Assembly (NCBI GenBank): GCA_009746045.1
Contig: RPFO01000104.1
Coordinates: forward strand, 7,680,955-7,744,954
DNA: 64,000 nt
From: Mesostigma viride
Lineage: Eukaryota > Streptophyta > Mesostigmatophyceae > Mesostigmatales > Mesostigmataceae
Direction: 5' to 3'
Of this stretch, positions 1 through 12,468 are shown piece by piece. Below the pieces are notes generated by a model. That model saw only the letters and a list, made by a program, of their open reading frames with translations. It did no database searches and was not told the DNA's origin. Each line of letters begins with the position of its first letter. The stretch's first letter is position 1. The position numbers were made by a program, and so were the translations under genes.

Positions 1-917
1 TCGCCATCATTCTCATCGCCACCGTCACCATCTACCGAGCCTGCAGCCTCGGCGACCTTCCACTGATAAACCTGCGCCTTGCATGGTGAAGTCGTATTTC
101 TTCGGATCGCCCTCGATCGAAAAGACATTTCGCGATAGTGCATGCGCGGTTCAGCGACACTACAGACCCAGGAATGCGCACGGTATCATGATTTTCCCCG
201 AAATTCTCGCGTGCCCCGTGAGCCAGCACCGAATCTAGCCGGTGGTACCGAAAGTTTAATTCCACGTCTGAGCAAAAATCCTGACTGCGCGCCACCGGGA
301 GGCGACGCCATGGCTGCCGTCGTTACTCGTCGTTTTCGCGGTCTTCGTCGTTTTGGCTCGTTTCGGTCATTTTTTTCGCGCCCAAAGTTACCTTTGGACC
401 AGGGTACCCCCCTGGATATTTCTGTTCATAGCTCCCTGCATGTCCAGGTGTCCAAAAGTAGTAAACCATGCAGGGGTGTACGTGAAAGTACAAATCTAGA
501 TCTCGAAGTCCAAACAGAATATTCAAAAGTTTGCTAGAATTATAGCTAGTTCTGCCACAAACTCGGTCTGATTTTTAGGACTGTCAGAGAAAAACTCAGT
601 CCTTCAAATCGGACAGAGTACGGTTTAAGGGCTAAGGCACAAAGAGAAGTGGTAAAGAAGAGAAAAACAGGAAAGCAAGAAAGAAGTAAAAAAATTAAAA
701 ATAAAGAATGAATTTAAGCAATAAAATAATTATAACAATTATGAAATGCGAAGAAGAACAAAGTATGACATATGAAAAAGAAATGTTGAATAGGCATACA
801 TAAGAAAGACAAGAAGAGCAAGTAAGGTAAAAAAGAAAATATAAAAAATATAAAAAGAAAATGAGGTGGGGATGGAAACCCCTTGCCACAAACAGGAGGG
901 GAAAAAAAAAAACACCT
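1..917. other. Unassigned sequence, AT/purine-rich from about 600
   Basis: No gene is recognisable here. Short open frames on both strands (for example 142-537 plus and 32-295 minus) show no domain. From about 600 to 917 the plus strand is strongly A/G-rich, low-complexity sequence leading into the CAA array. Confidence 0.5.
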
Positions 918-1863
<946 letters not shown>

Positions 1864-2858
1864 CGGGCGCGGGCCGCAAAGCCCGCAAAAACGGCTGCGT
1901 TGGGAGCACCCTGGGCCAGCGCGTCGACGTCCGCCTGGGCGTTCCAGGGCGGCAGGGCCTCCAGGTACGCCCGTCGGCACCTGTTCCGCTCGTGCTCGGC
2001 GTCCGTCCAGTAGTACGTCCTCAGGACCCCCCCGGACCGGGCGTAGCGCAGCTAGACCAGTCAGGACGGGCCATGGGGGCGCGGCACTTGGGGGCGTGGA
2101 ACCGGAGCCCAATGGTCGCACACACCAAGTTACCGGTGGTCAGAGCACACCGTGGGTGGGTCGAACACTCGGGTTATCCAGAACCGAAGTGCACCTGGGC
2201 TAGCTCAGGCCATACCACCACGTATAGTCCAGACAGGCCTGACGGTCGTTAGGGCCCCGAAAAGTGACCAAGTCCTGTGAGGGACGTTGGAAGTGGCATG
2301 CAGTTGACAGCAAACATCCGGCTCACTGATCCCGCAAAAAGGCAGAAAACAAGGAGGTGTTGTCGTTATTAGCAGCCGTGCCGGCAGGCACAAAGCGACT
2401 GCCAGCTGCCATGCAGTGCCCACGGGGAGCGTGGGGTTGGCGTCGAGCAGCATAACCAAGAAGTGGCGGGCCGGGCCGGGTGGCCCCCTCAAGGCTATGC
2501 GAGTCCTCGAAGAACTTCTGGCAGTCCAACGGAGGTAGACCACTACAGGTATGCAGGGTGCGTAACCCGTCCCCAACCGTGAGGTGGTGTTTTGACCGCC
2601 CCTCAGCTGAGGTGAAATGTGCCACCATAAGGCGTGGGCCGGGTTAGAAACTTCAGCGTACGTGCTGAGGCTGGCAGCTGCCAGCGGTGAACACAGCTAG
2701 AAGGCCATGCAACGCCACCTTGGCCTGGCGTCCCACTGCCAGCAAAGTAAAAACGCCAACCCGGCCTGCCAGGCGATCAGTGAGCACCGTGCTAGCAGGC
2801 ATGCACCGTGCGAGGAGGATGCTCCTGCACGCCTAGAATAGGGCACACGGTGTGCGAT
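1864..2858. other. Unassigned region with a protein-like minus-strand stretch
   Basis: Directly beside the CAA array, 1865-2030 on the minus strand reads as an ungapped protein-like stretch containing TYYWTDAEHERNRCRRAY. Its composition looks coding, but I do not recognise the family. It may be the end of a decayed retroelement gene. The rest (2030-2858) holds only short, overlapping open frames with no recognised domain. Confidence 0.35.
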
Positions 2859-3185
2859 TCAAAAGGCAACAGGCTTATCCTCCACCCGGTACGTAGCTAT
2901 GGTCGGCTGGTCGCTATCTACTAGTAATGTGCGTGCGTTGAAAGTTGCGAGGGCCAACTTAGGATGCCTGCTGGCCCAACAGGGAGACCGACGATGGGAG
3001 ATGGGGGTGGATGCAGCGGAAAAAGGGGGTGGGGATGGAACGGAGGGGAGAGGGATGGAGGGAATAGTGCTTTTCATCGCATGTAGCTTGTCCTGCAGGC
3101 GTAGGATGCGAGCCCATGCCGCCTGCTCTGGGGATGTATTCGGGGGTGATTGCGCAACGCCGAGGCGTAGTAGGTAATCCAGCAA
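2859..3185 (-). pseudogene. Fragment of LINE ORF2, start of the AP endonuclease domain
   Basis: The minus-strand open frame of 108 codons carries ATFNARTLL near residue 79. This resembles the first beta-strand and Asn motif of the apurinic-type endonuclease at the start of many LINE ORF2 proteins (typically TWNVRTL). About 30 residues after it the frame ends, so the catalytic Glu, Asp and His motifs and all of the reverse transcriptase are missing. The preceding part is proline/serine-rich, as in LINE N-terminal extensions. It is probably a dead fragment of a LINE family seen elsewhere in the window. The assignment rests on one short motif. Confidence 0.5.
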
Positions 3186-4046
3186 ACGTTGAGTTTTACG
3201 AATCTGGCAGCTGATAGAGATGTCGTTCTAGCCCAAAATACCGGCACCATGCACCATGCATGTCCATCACCCGACTAGGTCGAGGCATGAGGGCGGTGGA
3301 ACGGGGGCCGGGACTGTTAGTAGAGGCTGTCCCCGAGGCCTGTTATAGCCGCGAGCCGACGAGTAGGGTTGTCTACTTATACTGGAACCACCATGCAGGG
3401 GCAGCACGTTTCTTAGACTCACCACGAGACTCTACACCCGTGGTGTTAATCTCAACACCGTCAAAGAAGGCAGCTAGCAAAGCGACCAATGATCCGACTT
3501 CAGACGCATCTGCACACGCTTTCCCCCCCTGTACGCACCCCTTCCTCTTCTCCACGACCTTCTCATGATTCGATCCAAAGCTTGCTCCTAGCTAGTCGCC
3601 GCCATGCAGCTGTGCAGGGGTGTATAGTCCTCGTCCATGCTGATGAGGGTCAGTGTCCTTGAGCAGGCGACGGGCGCCCATGACCCGTTTCTGGTCGTTC
3701 ACGGTGGCCATGCATGGTGATCAGAACCAGGCCGCCAGCTGGGCCTGCATGGCAGGCGAATGGCCCTATGTAGCTGTCAATGGTCACGTGATGGCGCAGC
3801 TGCAGCACCCGGCCCCAAGAACGCGCGGGGCCCCGCAAGGCCTCGGTAAGTGCGTGTGCGGTGTAATGCTCGGCCTTCTCAAAATTCTTCTTGAGAATGA
3901 TATTGCGTTGTCTGAGCTGAGCCACATTCTGTGACGCGACTGCATGCAGTGCATGGCAGCCGTCTTAGCCGCCTGGGTGACTATGGCATCCAGGTTCTTG
4001 CCCTCTGCGTCTGCGAACGTGACCCGCTTGGGGGGGGAGGTGGCCA
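3186..4046 (-). other. Unassigned, possible decayed retroelement ORF
   Basis: Two overlapping minus-strand frames (3784-4047 and 3650-3925) look like one frameshifted protein. The first part begins MATSPPKRVTFADAEGKN, and the continuation includes a short charged helix (RQRNIILKKNFEKAEHYTA). No family is recognised. Its place beside a retroposon tail suggests retroelement debris. Nothing is recognised from 3186 to 3650. Confidence 0.3.
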
Positions 4047-4200
4047 TTAATTAATTAATTAGGACTGACATCACTCCGTTGGGAGTAAATGTAGCACATA
4101 TCCCTGAGAAGGGGCATTTGGCTTTTAATACATTCTAGGCTACTTCATGCAAGGGGGGGAATGTAAGCTACCCTTGCTCTCGGGTGCACCAGGTTAGAGG
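4047..4200 (-). mobile_element. 3' end of hairpin-tailed ORF1-type retroposon, truncated
   Basis: Read on the minus strand, this is the last ~150 bp of the ORF1-only retroposon family. It has the conserved block around GGTGCACC, then the terminal motif GTGCTACAT, the hairpin CTCCCAACGGAG and a TTAA microsatellite tail at 4047-4061. The 5' part is missing, as expected from target-primed insertion. Family membership follows from near-identity to the copies at 27761-28166 and 60788-61128. Confidence 0.75.
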
Positions 4201-5072
4201 TGGCCATGGCCGCCTTTAATTCCAGCAAGGTGGCGTGGGTTGCAGCAGAGGCAGCAGTCATAGACTTGAGCTCACCTTGCCGTATACAGAGCTAGGTGAG
4301 CGACTGCTGCATGCAACGCAGCTACAGCTCAGCAGCGGGGTCGGCTTCGCCGGCAGGGGTGTCGGCGTCGGATGCGGTAGCGATGGTCGCCAGCGGGTTG
4401 CCGAGTTCAGGGCAGCATATGTTAGGAGGCAGGAGGTGCGTAGCAGGGCGTCTTTCCAGTTCAGCCACTCATCAGGGCCGTCGGGCACAGCTGCGCCGGT
4501 GTTGGGATATGGCGGATGATGTCGTCGGCGTCGCATAAAAAATTGAGGATTTGTATCACGTCGGCGGCCGGCATGGTGAAAAATGCCGCAAGGTCGGCCG
4601 GTTGCAGGCGGGTGCCGAGGCTTGTATATTTGGTTAAAGCAGACACGGTGCAGGCGGTGGGGTGGCAGGCGTGGTGTTAGCCACGGCGTACGTCCACTAT
4701 GGAAGTGGCTTCCGTGGTGCGCGTTTTCTTGCACATGAGCGCGGCGGTAGCGGTGTCGGCGGAATGGCGGGCTTCCTCGATCAAGAAGGGCGTCGATGGC
4801 GCGGGTTTCCAGGGCGGCAGGTGTTGTTTGGGCCTCCATAGCTACGAGTAATATTACGTATGCTATGGCGGGGTCGCAGGCGTGCTATATTCACGAGTGG
4901 AATGCCGCCATATCGTGATATCGAGTCGAAAATAGCGAGATCTGCTGGGCAGGCCGATGTCGATAACTTACTAAATCGGAGGCGATAGCTGCAGGAAATT
5001 ATACCAGCATGTTCGTCATCAAAAGACGAGTCGAATGCACTAAACCCGACTAAATTTCATCGACCCTAGCCA
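4201..5072 (-). other. Unassigned, long frameshifted minus-strand frame
   Basis: A minus-strand open frame at 4258-4839 (193 codons) overlaps a second frame at 4461-4646 containing DVIQILNFLCDADDI. Together they may be one frameshifted protein, perhaps an N-terminal part of a retroposon ORF1, but no conserved domain is identifiable. From 4840 to 5072 nothing is recognised. Confidence 0.3.
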
Positions 5073-5230
5073 TTGCCTAGCCATAATTGTCTTCCACCCC
5101 ATGCCAGGCCTTCTACTAGGTATATGATATACATCATGGATGGTGGTGCAGGCCGGTGCACCTTGTGCACCCAGAGCAGGTGCATGGCGTTTTACACCCC
5201 CCCACCTGCAGGTTGTAGCTCAGAATGTAT
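5073..5230 (+). mobile_element. Internal fragment of hairpin-tailed retroposon (divergent subfamily)
   Basis: Closely similar to the central part of the copy at 60270-60500: the block TTCCACCCCAT, the GTGCACC/GGTGCA region and the CACCTGCAGGTTGT block occur in the same order. It lacks the terminal hairpin and TTAA tail, so it is an internal fragment. Confidence 0.6.
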
Positions 5231-5249
5231 TACAAACCATACGCCCTAC

Positions 5250-5401
5250 CCCGGATCGTCAAGCATGACCTCTTCAAGGTCGTCATTCTGACGATCCTGA
5301 CCTACGGCGCCGAGACCTGGACACTGACGCAGGAGCTGGAGCAACGACTCGACGGCAACGTCACCAAGATGCTGCGCAAGGCCCTTAACATCCCCTTTGG
5401 T
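5250..5401 (+). pseudogene. LINE reverse transcriptase, C-terminal thumb-region fragment
   Basis: The translation contains LTILTYGAETWTLT followed by a Leu/Arg-rich helix (RLDGNVTKMLRKALNI). TYGAE.WT is a hallmark just downstream of the polymerase core in many LINE ORF2 proteins and recurs in the better copies at 29850 (plus) and 59170 (minus). Only about 50 codons remain. The fragment is followed at once by the TTAA-flanked transposon at 5416. Confidence 0.7.
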
Positions 5402-5415
5402 TTGCACATTATTAA

Positions 5416-7114
5416 CCCCTAAATGGTCTGGCTGCCGATTTTCCGCCTAAAACTGAGTTACAGCCGACACGTCGGCCCCTTCTCGGGGGACCAAATGCCG
5501 CGAAAACTATTGAGAATTAGGAAAAGTTTAGCTGAGAAGATCGAAAGTTTATAATTTTCCTCACAGCATGGTACTAGGGTTTGCATACTTCTGACAAAGT
5601 TATAGAGGTGTTCTGGCCGGTCAAAGTACAAGGGGTCAGGGTACTTTTTCACGTACAACGTGCATTCCGGAAAACGACGACCTGGCCATGGCGGCTTGCG
5701 CCCACGCATGGCATTTACGTTTTCGTTCGAATTTTCTGACCAAACTCAGGAAATTGATTTTATACGTCCTAAAGATGATACAGGCCAATTTTTGGTTCGC
5801 GGGAATGCCATTTGATAGGTGTCGGCAGCGTTCTTGCTCGAAAAAACTGCGATCAGGCCGGACGATAGAAACGTTGACAGCAATACCTTTCCGGCGTATT
5901 TTAAAGGATATATTGGTTTCTTTGTACTTTTTATGGTACATGGTAGTCGTAAACGTGCAAGGTTGGCCAGAAATCGCCGAATCCAGCGACCATGCTGCAC
6001 AACTTTGGTGTGCCGAAATGCGCCATTTTGCGGCCACCGCCTGGGCCAAGGTAACGCCATCCATGCCTGGTAAAGCTTAAGCATCGTTTTCCTATCGATG
6101 TTTGACGTTTATATATACGTTCTAGCTTGTGTAGCGCATTCTTTTTGCATTATTCATGCTCTTTCTTGACCCTGGCCTGGCCCCTTTCTAAAACACCCTT
6201 CTTAGATGCTTCCCTCAGTCAGTTGACCTGCCACAGGGTGATGGTGATAAGTTTTAGAGGCTGTATGGGTTTGAATACCTCCATATATGTTTGTTATACA
6301 TTTCCCACACACATATTGCATGAGTGTGAGGCAGTTGGCTGGTCTCTGTGGCATCATCAAGCATGTAACCGGTGAGTAGAAGCTTCCCATTGTCAGCATG
6401 TGCCACCAGGTGTGCTGGCCATCACCTGGCAAGCTATAGCAGCTTAGGCCTAGTTTATCCTTGCTAGGGCAAGCTGAAATAGGCTTAAAATCACTAGTTT
6501 GTTGGTGGCTGCCTCCTAGAATGCATGCCTTGCGTAGGGTATCCGTACCACGTTACCTACGTGCATGGACAAGGTGGCACCTGCACATAGGTGCCATGTA
6601 AGGGCAGTGTGATGATGCAGTTATGTTTCCCCATCATTGTGGAAGGGAAATGTATTGTGTGGCATGGTTGGGGGCCATATTAGTAGGTATTAGTAGGTAG
6701 TATGCCCACTCCTACCCCCTTGGTTGCTTTTTACCAACGGTACCCCTATGGGCTGTACTGGGTGTAACTGCTGGTATACCCACCCAAATGATGACCCCAA
6801 TGGCTCAAACTGTTCAGCAACTAATTGTTCATCATCCCTGAAGTGGTAGGTGCCTAGCTCTTACAACATAATTCAAAATGCACATTCTACCAAAAATGAA
6901 AACGCTCGTCTTGACCCCCCTGACTTTGACGGCAGTTATACATGGCCTACCCTGCATATATGTAAGGTTGTGATATACCAACCCGAAGGGCAACTCATGG
7001 ACATGCTTGGCCCCCAAGGACAGCCATTGGATATGGGTGGGTTGGATGGCATCTGGTTTGCAAAATTGTGAAGTTACAGCCGATGCATCGGCAGTATTTC
7101 TGCCCATTTAGGGG
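5416..7114. mobile_element. TTAA-flanked DNA transposon with CCCC termini, piggyBac-like, non-autonomous
   Basis: The element begins CCCCTAAATGG (5416-5426) and ends with its exact reverse complement (7104-7114). It is flanked by TTAA at 5412-5415 and 7115-7118. TTAA duplication and C-rich termini are the signature of the piggyBac superfamily. Inside each end lies the block GTTACAGCCGA (left near 5456, right near 7073) followed by a short palindrome. No transposase with a DDD core is visible. The best internal frames (5688-6080 plus, 5636-6064 minus) overlap antisense and resemble nothing known to me. It therefore looks like a 1.7-kb non-autonomous derivative. Confidence 0.75.
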
Positions 7115-7410
7115 TTAATGAGGCCGATTTGTGACGGGCTCACACCCGGGCAGCCTCCTGGTTTGTCTGTAATATATGGAGGCAGATGGTACGCAAGGAT
7201 AGATGGCAAGTAGTGCATCATTGATGAAGGAGACCACCCCCAAGTCTGTGGGGGCTCCGCGTGCATGTGACCGCGTATGGCATGCATAGCGATTCGGGCC
7301 GTGGTGCCCACAACCCTGTAACTAGGACCTAGATCGCTTACACCATCAGTTCCATCCCATGTTCCCCTCCCATGCACTGAGGACTTATGCTCACGTAACG
7401 CAGTCACGTG

Positions 7411-7488
7411 TCCATTAATTAATGAATTAATTAATTAATGCCCCCTCTCAGGGCTACGTGTTACATATGCTCCCAACGGAGTTATGTT
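7411..7488 (+). mobile_element. Retroposon 3' tail fragment with TTAA repeat
   Basis: A TTAA microsatellite (about 7412-7438) is followed by the retroposon terminal block CTCAGGGCTACGTG and the hairpin CTCCCAACGGAG. The order (TTAA before the hairpin) suggests two abutting tails. The preceding 7119-7410 contains no recognised feature. Confidence 0.6.
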
Positions 7489-7519
7489 CTTAGGACATCT
7501 TGCTCGCAGACGAAAATGG

Positions 7520-9272
7520 CTGACGGCGGTATGGCTGACGACGGAGTTCAGATCTTTTGCGTATGAGCCCCAAATTCGGTCAGACCACTCGCATTTGATG
7601 CGCCTTTTAAAGACGCACTTGCCAGTATAATCGGTTACGGCTGCCACGCAGTATCGACAAAGTTACGCACGTGACAAGCAGCTATGACGACTCCCAATTA
7701 ACCAAAGCAAAACGAGGGCTGGAAAAGGAGCTGGCCCAGCTTCCCAGCGCCCAGCCCAACCCTCTCGCCCTCGCCATTGTCCCGCCGCCTGGTGGCTTAC
7801 CCGCCAAACCATCGCCCTTTGCTTCACCTGAGCCCAAGAAACCCTGCCACGATCTCAAATGGCGCCACTTCTTGCCCGGCGACAGGAGCTTCTCCTTCAC
7901 GGAGTGGCAAGAGTTGTCGCCGCAGTAGGAATGCGTCGCGAGGTCCTCCAGTTCCTCGCACAGGAACGGAAGCTCTTCGTGCCCCAGAAGGGGGGGGGCG
8001 GCTATCGACTACCGCGACACGTCCTGGCTCTACACCTACCCCGAACCACGCCAACGCCTGTTTATCTTGACCAGAGCTTACTACCAGCGCAGCCTCGGCG
8101 ACCTCTATATCGAGCGCTCAGCACCCCAGCCCCCGCGCAGCCGGCAGCCCCATCGGCTCCCTCCCTCAGCAAGGATGACATCCGCGCAGTACGTGATGGA
8201 GGAGCACGTGACCTGGCCGCTGGCCGAGAAGCTGACGACATCCCTGAACACCACGCTCAACACGGTGGAGGCCCGGCCGGGTCTCCAATGTGGAAACCAA
8301 GGTCGTCCACTAGCTCCAACCCCAGTTCACGGCGCTACACATGCACCGCGCAGCGCAGGCATCGGAAACGCACGCTGCACTTGTCTCTCGCCTTAACCAG
8401 GTGGAGGGCAAGTGCGGCGTGCTCATGAAGAAGCTTGTGGGATGTGTTTAGAACATGTGCAAAGTTCCAGCTCCAACTGAGTTCATTTGGAGTCATTTCC
8501 AACACATGGGTGCCTATATCAATGAACTCAGTCAAGCCTAGAAATTTGCACAGCTCATAAAAACATCTATGTTAACTGCCCACAAGAAATTCAGACTGTT
8601 TGCATGAGCCATCACCGCCCACACCGAGGCCCTGGCCTCACAGGTCCCAAAGATAGCGGAGCAGACGGCCACCATCGCATCCCAGCCACTCCCCGGCTGG
8701 ATGCTGGTGACCTCCCGCCCCTCTCCTATGCGGACCTGCTGCGCGGACAGCGACCGCCTCCACCACCGACGCCATCGCCACGAAACTCCAGGAGCTTGAA
8801 GACCTTCGCCAGGCACAACAACGCGATCGAGGCCACCGACCGCGCACGCCGCGACTGCCGGGTGGTGCTGCGTCGCTTCCCCCAGAAGCCAGGTGACACG
8901 TCAACCTCCCTTGCCGAAGAGCTCAAGGACCAGCTCCTTACCCTCGATCATGGGCCTGGTAGGTGAGGTAGAACTGCGTGGGTGCCACCGCCTTCCGGCC
9001 CACTAACGGGACAAGGCGGCTCCCCCACCAGTCCTGCTCACCTTCCCCTCCCATGAGGACAAGCAGCGGTTCCTCTCTCGTCGCAAGCGGTTGCACGACC
9101 TCGATCACCTGGACGCTGGACGACGACCTGACCGGCGCTCAGCAGCAGCAGCGACGCGACCTGTGGCCGGAATACCTCCGCCACAAGCAGGACCCCCAGA
9201 AGCCCACTTAGGTGTACTGGAGGGGCGGGGACCTGATGATCAACCACAAGATGTGGACGCCCCCAGCGGGCT
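7520..9272 (+). pseudogene. ORF1-only retroposon, full-length but decayed copy
   Basis: The copy begins with the family 5' UTR (GGCTGACGGCGG ... CCCCAAATTCGGTCAGA, about 7520-7670). It continues through an ORF1 broken into several frames (7671-7928, 7859-8428, 8067-8396, 8604-8966, 8978-9211). The last frame carries the conserved C-terminal motif TLDDDLTGAQQQQRRDLWPEY followed by VYWRG. In L1-type ORF1 proteins this order corresponds to the end of the RRM-like domain and the C-terminal domain. About 130 bp near 8440-8600 does not match the other copies and may be an insertion. The copy is non-coding in its present state. Confidence 0.7.
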
Positions 9273-9544
9273 AGACTAGCTTGCCTAATAGCCCTAGCTT
9301 GTATCCATTGGTAGTCACTGCGGCTATGGCAGCCACGCTTAAAATGTTTGCCTAGCGTTGCCAACATACCTACTAGTCACGTGCACCGCTCACGCACGGT
9401 ACACCACCAGCCATATATTCTGATTTATATATAGCTATATATAGCCTTAGCTTAGTCCTTGTACAGCCATGCTACGTCCTGGCTATGATCAGATTACTTG
9501 CCCACGCTCCTTGTTATGCCATGCTCACATGGGTCTTATTGCAC

Positions 9545-10138
9545 CCACAGATTGCCGGATCTGGCCCAGCAACAGCGGCAACGCGAGCTATGGCCGACCT
9601 TAGTAGGCTTCAGCTCCGGCAGAGCGCAGGGGGGAAGCCGGTATACTGGAGGGGGGCGGTCATCCACGTTGACCACAAGCCCTGGCAGGCACCTCCTGCC
9701 ACCTCAGACTAGGGAATATATACCAGTAGTGTAGATTAGTCAGGCTTAGCATAGCATGTGGCCCAGGCGCATGTGCGCCCATAATGGCCCCCATGGATGA
9801 TGCCAAGCCATGCCTATAATGGGACCCCCATGGATTTTGCATTAAGAATTTAGCCATGCTATGCCTATGCAGAGAGATGCTCTCTGTTGAGAAGCCATGC
9901 CTTAGCTCTTGTATAGCCATGATGATCTTCCCCCACATGACATGCTCCCCCTTAGCTGGGCATAGCGTGATAGATCATGAGGGTGCAGGTGCCCTGGTGC
10001 ACCTAGAGCAAGGGTAGCTTGTAAACATTCCCACCCTTGCAGGAAGTAGGCTGCCCAGAATGTAAAGCCATATGCCCAGGCTTCTCAGGGATTTGTGCTA
10101 CATGTACTCCCAACGGAGTTATGTTCCAAATTAATTAA
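9545..10138 (+). mobile_element. ORF1-only retroposon, 5'-truncated copy with complete 3' end
   Basis: It starts inside the ORF1 C-terminus (frames give LRQSAGGKPVYWRGAVIHVD) and reaches the ORF1 stop near 9712. It then runs through the whole family 3' UTR (TAGGGAATATATA, GTGGCCCA, GGTGCACC blocks) to the hairpin CTCCCAACGGAG near 10110 and a short AATTAATT tail. It shows directly that the short repeats scattered in the window are the 3' UTR of an ORF1-encoding element. Confidence 0.8.
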
Positions 10139-10384
10139 TTGCCGGATCGTTAGCGTGTCCGTTTAGCTAGCGTGCCAGAATGCAGCTGTGGCATGCCTTA
10201 GGCATGAAGGAGACTGGGGGTCTCTGCCCTTTCTCCTGTTGTGCACACTCAGGGATTAAAAGCACTTCGGTGCTCCGTGACTCCCCAACGGGAGCACGTG
10301 TTTAATTAATTAGTTAATTATGTTCTTAATTAATTAATTAATTAATTAATTAATTAATTAATTAATTAATTAATTAATTAATTG
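10139..10384. repeat. Retroposon tail remnants and (TTAA)n array
   Basis: A degenerate hairpin-like tail (CTCCCCAACGGGAG near 10292) leads into a TTAA/AATT microsatellite, uninterrupted from about 10333 to 10384. It belongs to the same tail family as the other TTAA arrays. The stretch 10139-10290 has no recognised content. Confidence 0.6.
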
Positions 10385-10848
10385 GTTGTCCGCAGCCATC
10401 AGGAGAGCGCCGCGGGCGGCGGGGGGGGGTCCGGCAGCAACACCGAGACGGGCGGCCGTCTCGGGGTGCCGAGCGGCGGGGGGGTGGGCGCAGGCCCCAC
10501 CCGTCAAGGAAACATTGTGGGCCAACCAGCGGTCAAGGCTGACCGGCGCCGCGCCATCCCCCGTGTGCTCTTGACAGGGGTGCGCTGCCGCCGGCCGCCG
10601 AGCCGGTCAAGGTGGTACCACACGGCCGCTGGGAACACATGGGCGCCAACTAATTGTTCCGAGGTTTGTTTTTTTAGCTAAAATGTCTAGCTCTCGCTGT
10701 AAATGTTAACTAGACATAAATTAGCCATGTATACACACAGAGCCATGTATACGAAGCGTGTTTGCACCTGTATGGGATCAAACTGAAGAATGCCAGGAGA
10801 CAATGCTAGGGTCTGGCTCCATCTAGATAGAGACCGGTAGGTTTGTGT
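10385..10848. other. GC-rich unassigned sequence
   Basis: A G-rich and CGG-rich stretch (10400-10640) followed by ordinary AT-containing sequence. Short open frames on both strands carry no domain. It does not resemble rRNA or tRNA. Confidence 0.4.
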
Positions 10849-10976
10849 GTCTCATCCATCCATCCATCAAACCATCCAGTCATCCATCCATCCCTCCATC
10901 CACCCACCCACCCACCCACCCGCCCACCCACCCGCCCGCCCGCCCGCCCGCCCGCCCGCCCGCCCGCCCGCCCGCC
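10849..10976. repeat. Tetranucleotide array CATC to CCAC to CCCG
   Basis: A simple array that changes unit along its length, from CATC through CACC to CCCG/CGCC. It resumes as a CCCG/CCG array at 17581, on the other side of the LTR retrotransposon. The retrotransposon therefore integrated into a pre-existing simple repeat. Confidence 0.9.
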
Positions 10977-11673
10977 TTTTATGTACATCCCGGCTGACTG
11001 CCGGCTGCGAAAGATCTACACCTGATTCATAATAGACCATTATGAACAGTGGTCGCTATATTAATCTACGCAATCCACACCGTGACTAGTGTGGACGATA
11101 ACTAATCTAACATAATTAACCTGGCGCAGTTGACCCTGGCCGGTTCAAGCCCGAGGTGTTGCAACCTCGTGGGAAGCTGGGCGAAATGCCTCCCGAGGTA
11201 CATGTAGCATTTACGACAGGAATTCAGGACCATGCATTTCCTAAACCCGCGGGCGTGACCCAGCCGGAAAGAGAAAGAGATTAACTCAATTCATTTCATT
11301 CATTCCGGGGGTGCCAATGGTGAACGTTCCCACGCACTATTAACCTTGGCGGCTCACAGCGTTGCCAAGCAGTGCCAAGCAGCACTGCTTGGACGCATGG
11401 TCAACCGAGATCTCTAGGGCGCTACGGTTCACACGAATTGACCGTACGACCCAAAACGAATTATACTAGGTCCACGCACATTGACATGCTGCGCACCTAC
11501 AGATAAACCAAAGTACCGAAAGTACTACAAAACCACTGAATAGCAAGTACAACGCCGTATGAACCGGCTGTACAAATAGTCCTAAATAGTCGAACACTAA
11601 GACTTCGCCTATTTCACATTGTTGCGCCGAACAACCACTAAAGGAACCTAATTAAATAGGCTTGGACGCAACA
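10977..11673 (-). repeat. 3' LTR of the 6.6-kb element
   Basis: Matches 16886-17579 over its whole length. Differences noticed: a 4-bp TGTA present here near 10982 and absent in the other copy, CCCGCGGG versus ACCGCGGG, CACGCACTA versus CACACACTA, and a short block near 11636. Confidence 0.9.
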
Positions 11674-11688
11674 CTCCTCCCCCCTCTC
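11674..11688 (-). other. Polypurine tract of the 6.6-kb element
   Basis: On the minus strand GAGAGGGGGGAGGAG directly precedes the TGTTGCG start of the 3' LTR, the expected position for plus-strand priming. It fixes the orientation of the element. Confidence 0.8.
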
Positions 11689-12468
11689 TGGGGAGAGGTC
11701 GGCTACCCCGCTAGCCCAACGACAACCACGCCCAGAACATGCTAGACTCCGTATACGCATGGTGCAACCCATGAGTGACCTATGGTCCCGATGGGGCAGG
11801 GACCAGCTTGCACGACTAAGCTGGTCCATCGGGCAAGCCCAACTCAGATCCCGTCCATTGGCCGCGCGGCACGCAGAAGAAGGATGCATGCCCAAAGGAC
11901 AGAAGCGAGGGGCCAAGACACAGGGCAGTGAGCCAAGGTCTCCACGATCACCACAAGTTTAGCCACGGACATACGTGAATCGTAACACATCCCAAGTGAG
12001 GATAGTCAATACAGGCATCGACACGACCACCACTGTAACTGCACGAGGTGATACATCACGCGCAGGTGGCTCAACCTCCAAATTCTCATCACAAGAGCCA
12101 ATAAAGGCCATGCTACAATAAAGTAGCCAAAAGTCCCCAAAGAACACCGAGTGTCGCCAAATGTCACCGAATGTTGCCAAATGTCACCAAATGTCGCCAA
12201 CTCAACGACGTCCCAAATAGAACAGTCTACCAATGGCAAGCAAGGTGCCAAAAGCTCCAACCCCGGCGATCAGACAATGTGGTGAAGAACACAATATAAA
12301 CTGTCATGTGACCATGACCAATCACACGCCCGTACTATCGCCACACGCGGCAATAGGGAGGTCCACCCAGACCCCTGAGGGGGAACCTGGACAGGAGCCA
12401 AAGGTCGGTGTGAGGAGCTGGAAAGCCCCGCCACGAGGGGACCTGATGGCCCCGGTGCGACCCCTGAA

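Noticed and set aside
11130..11180. tRNA-like B box (GGTTCAAGCCC) in the LTR
   Set aside because: No A box or foldable acceptor stem at the right distance. It is present in both LTR copies as part of the LTR.
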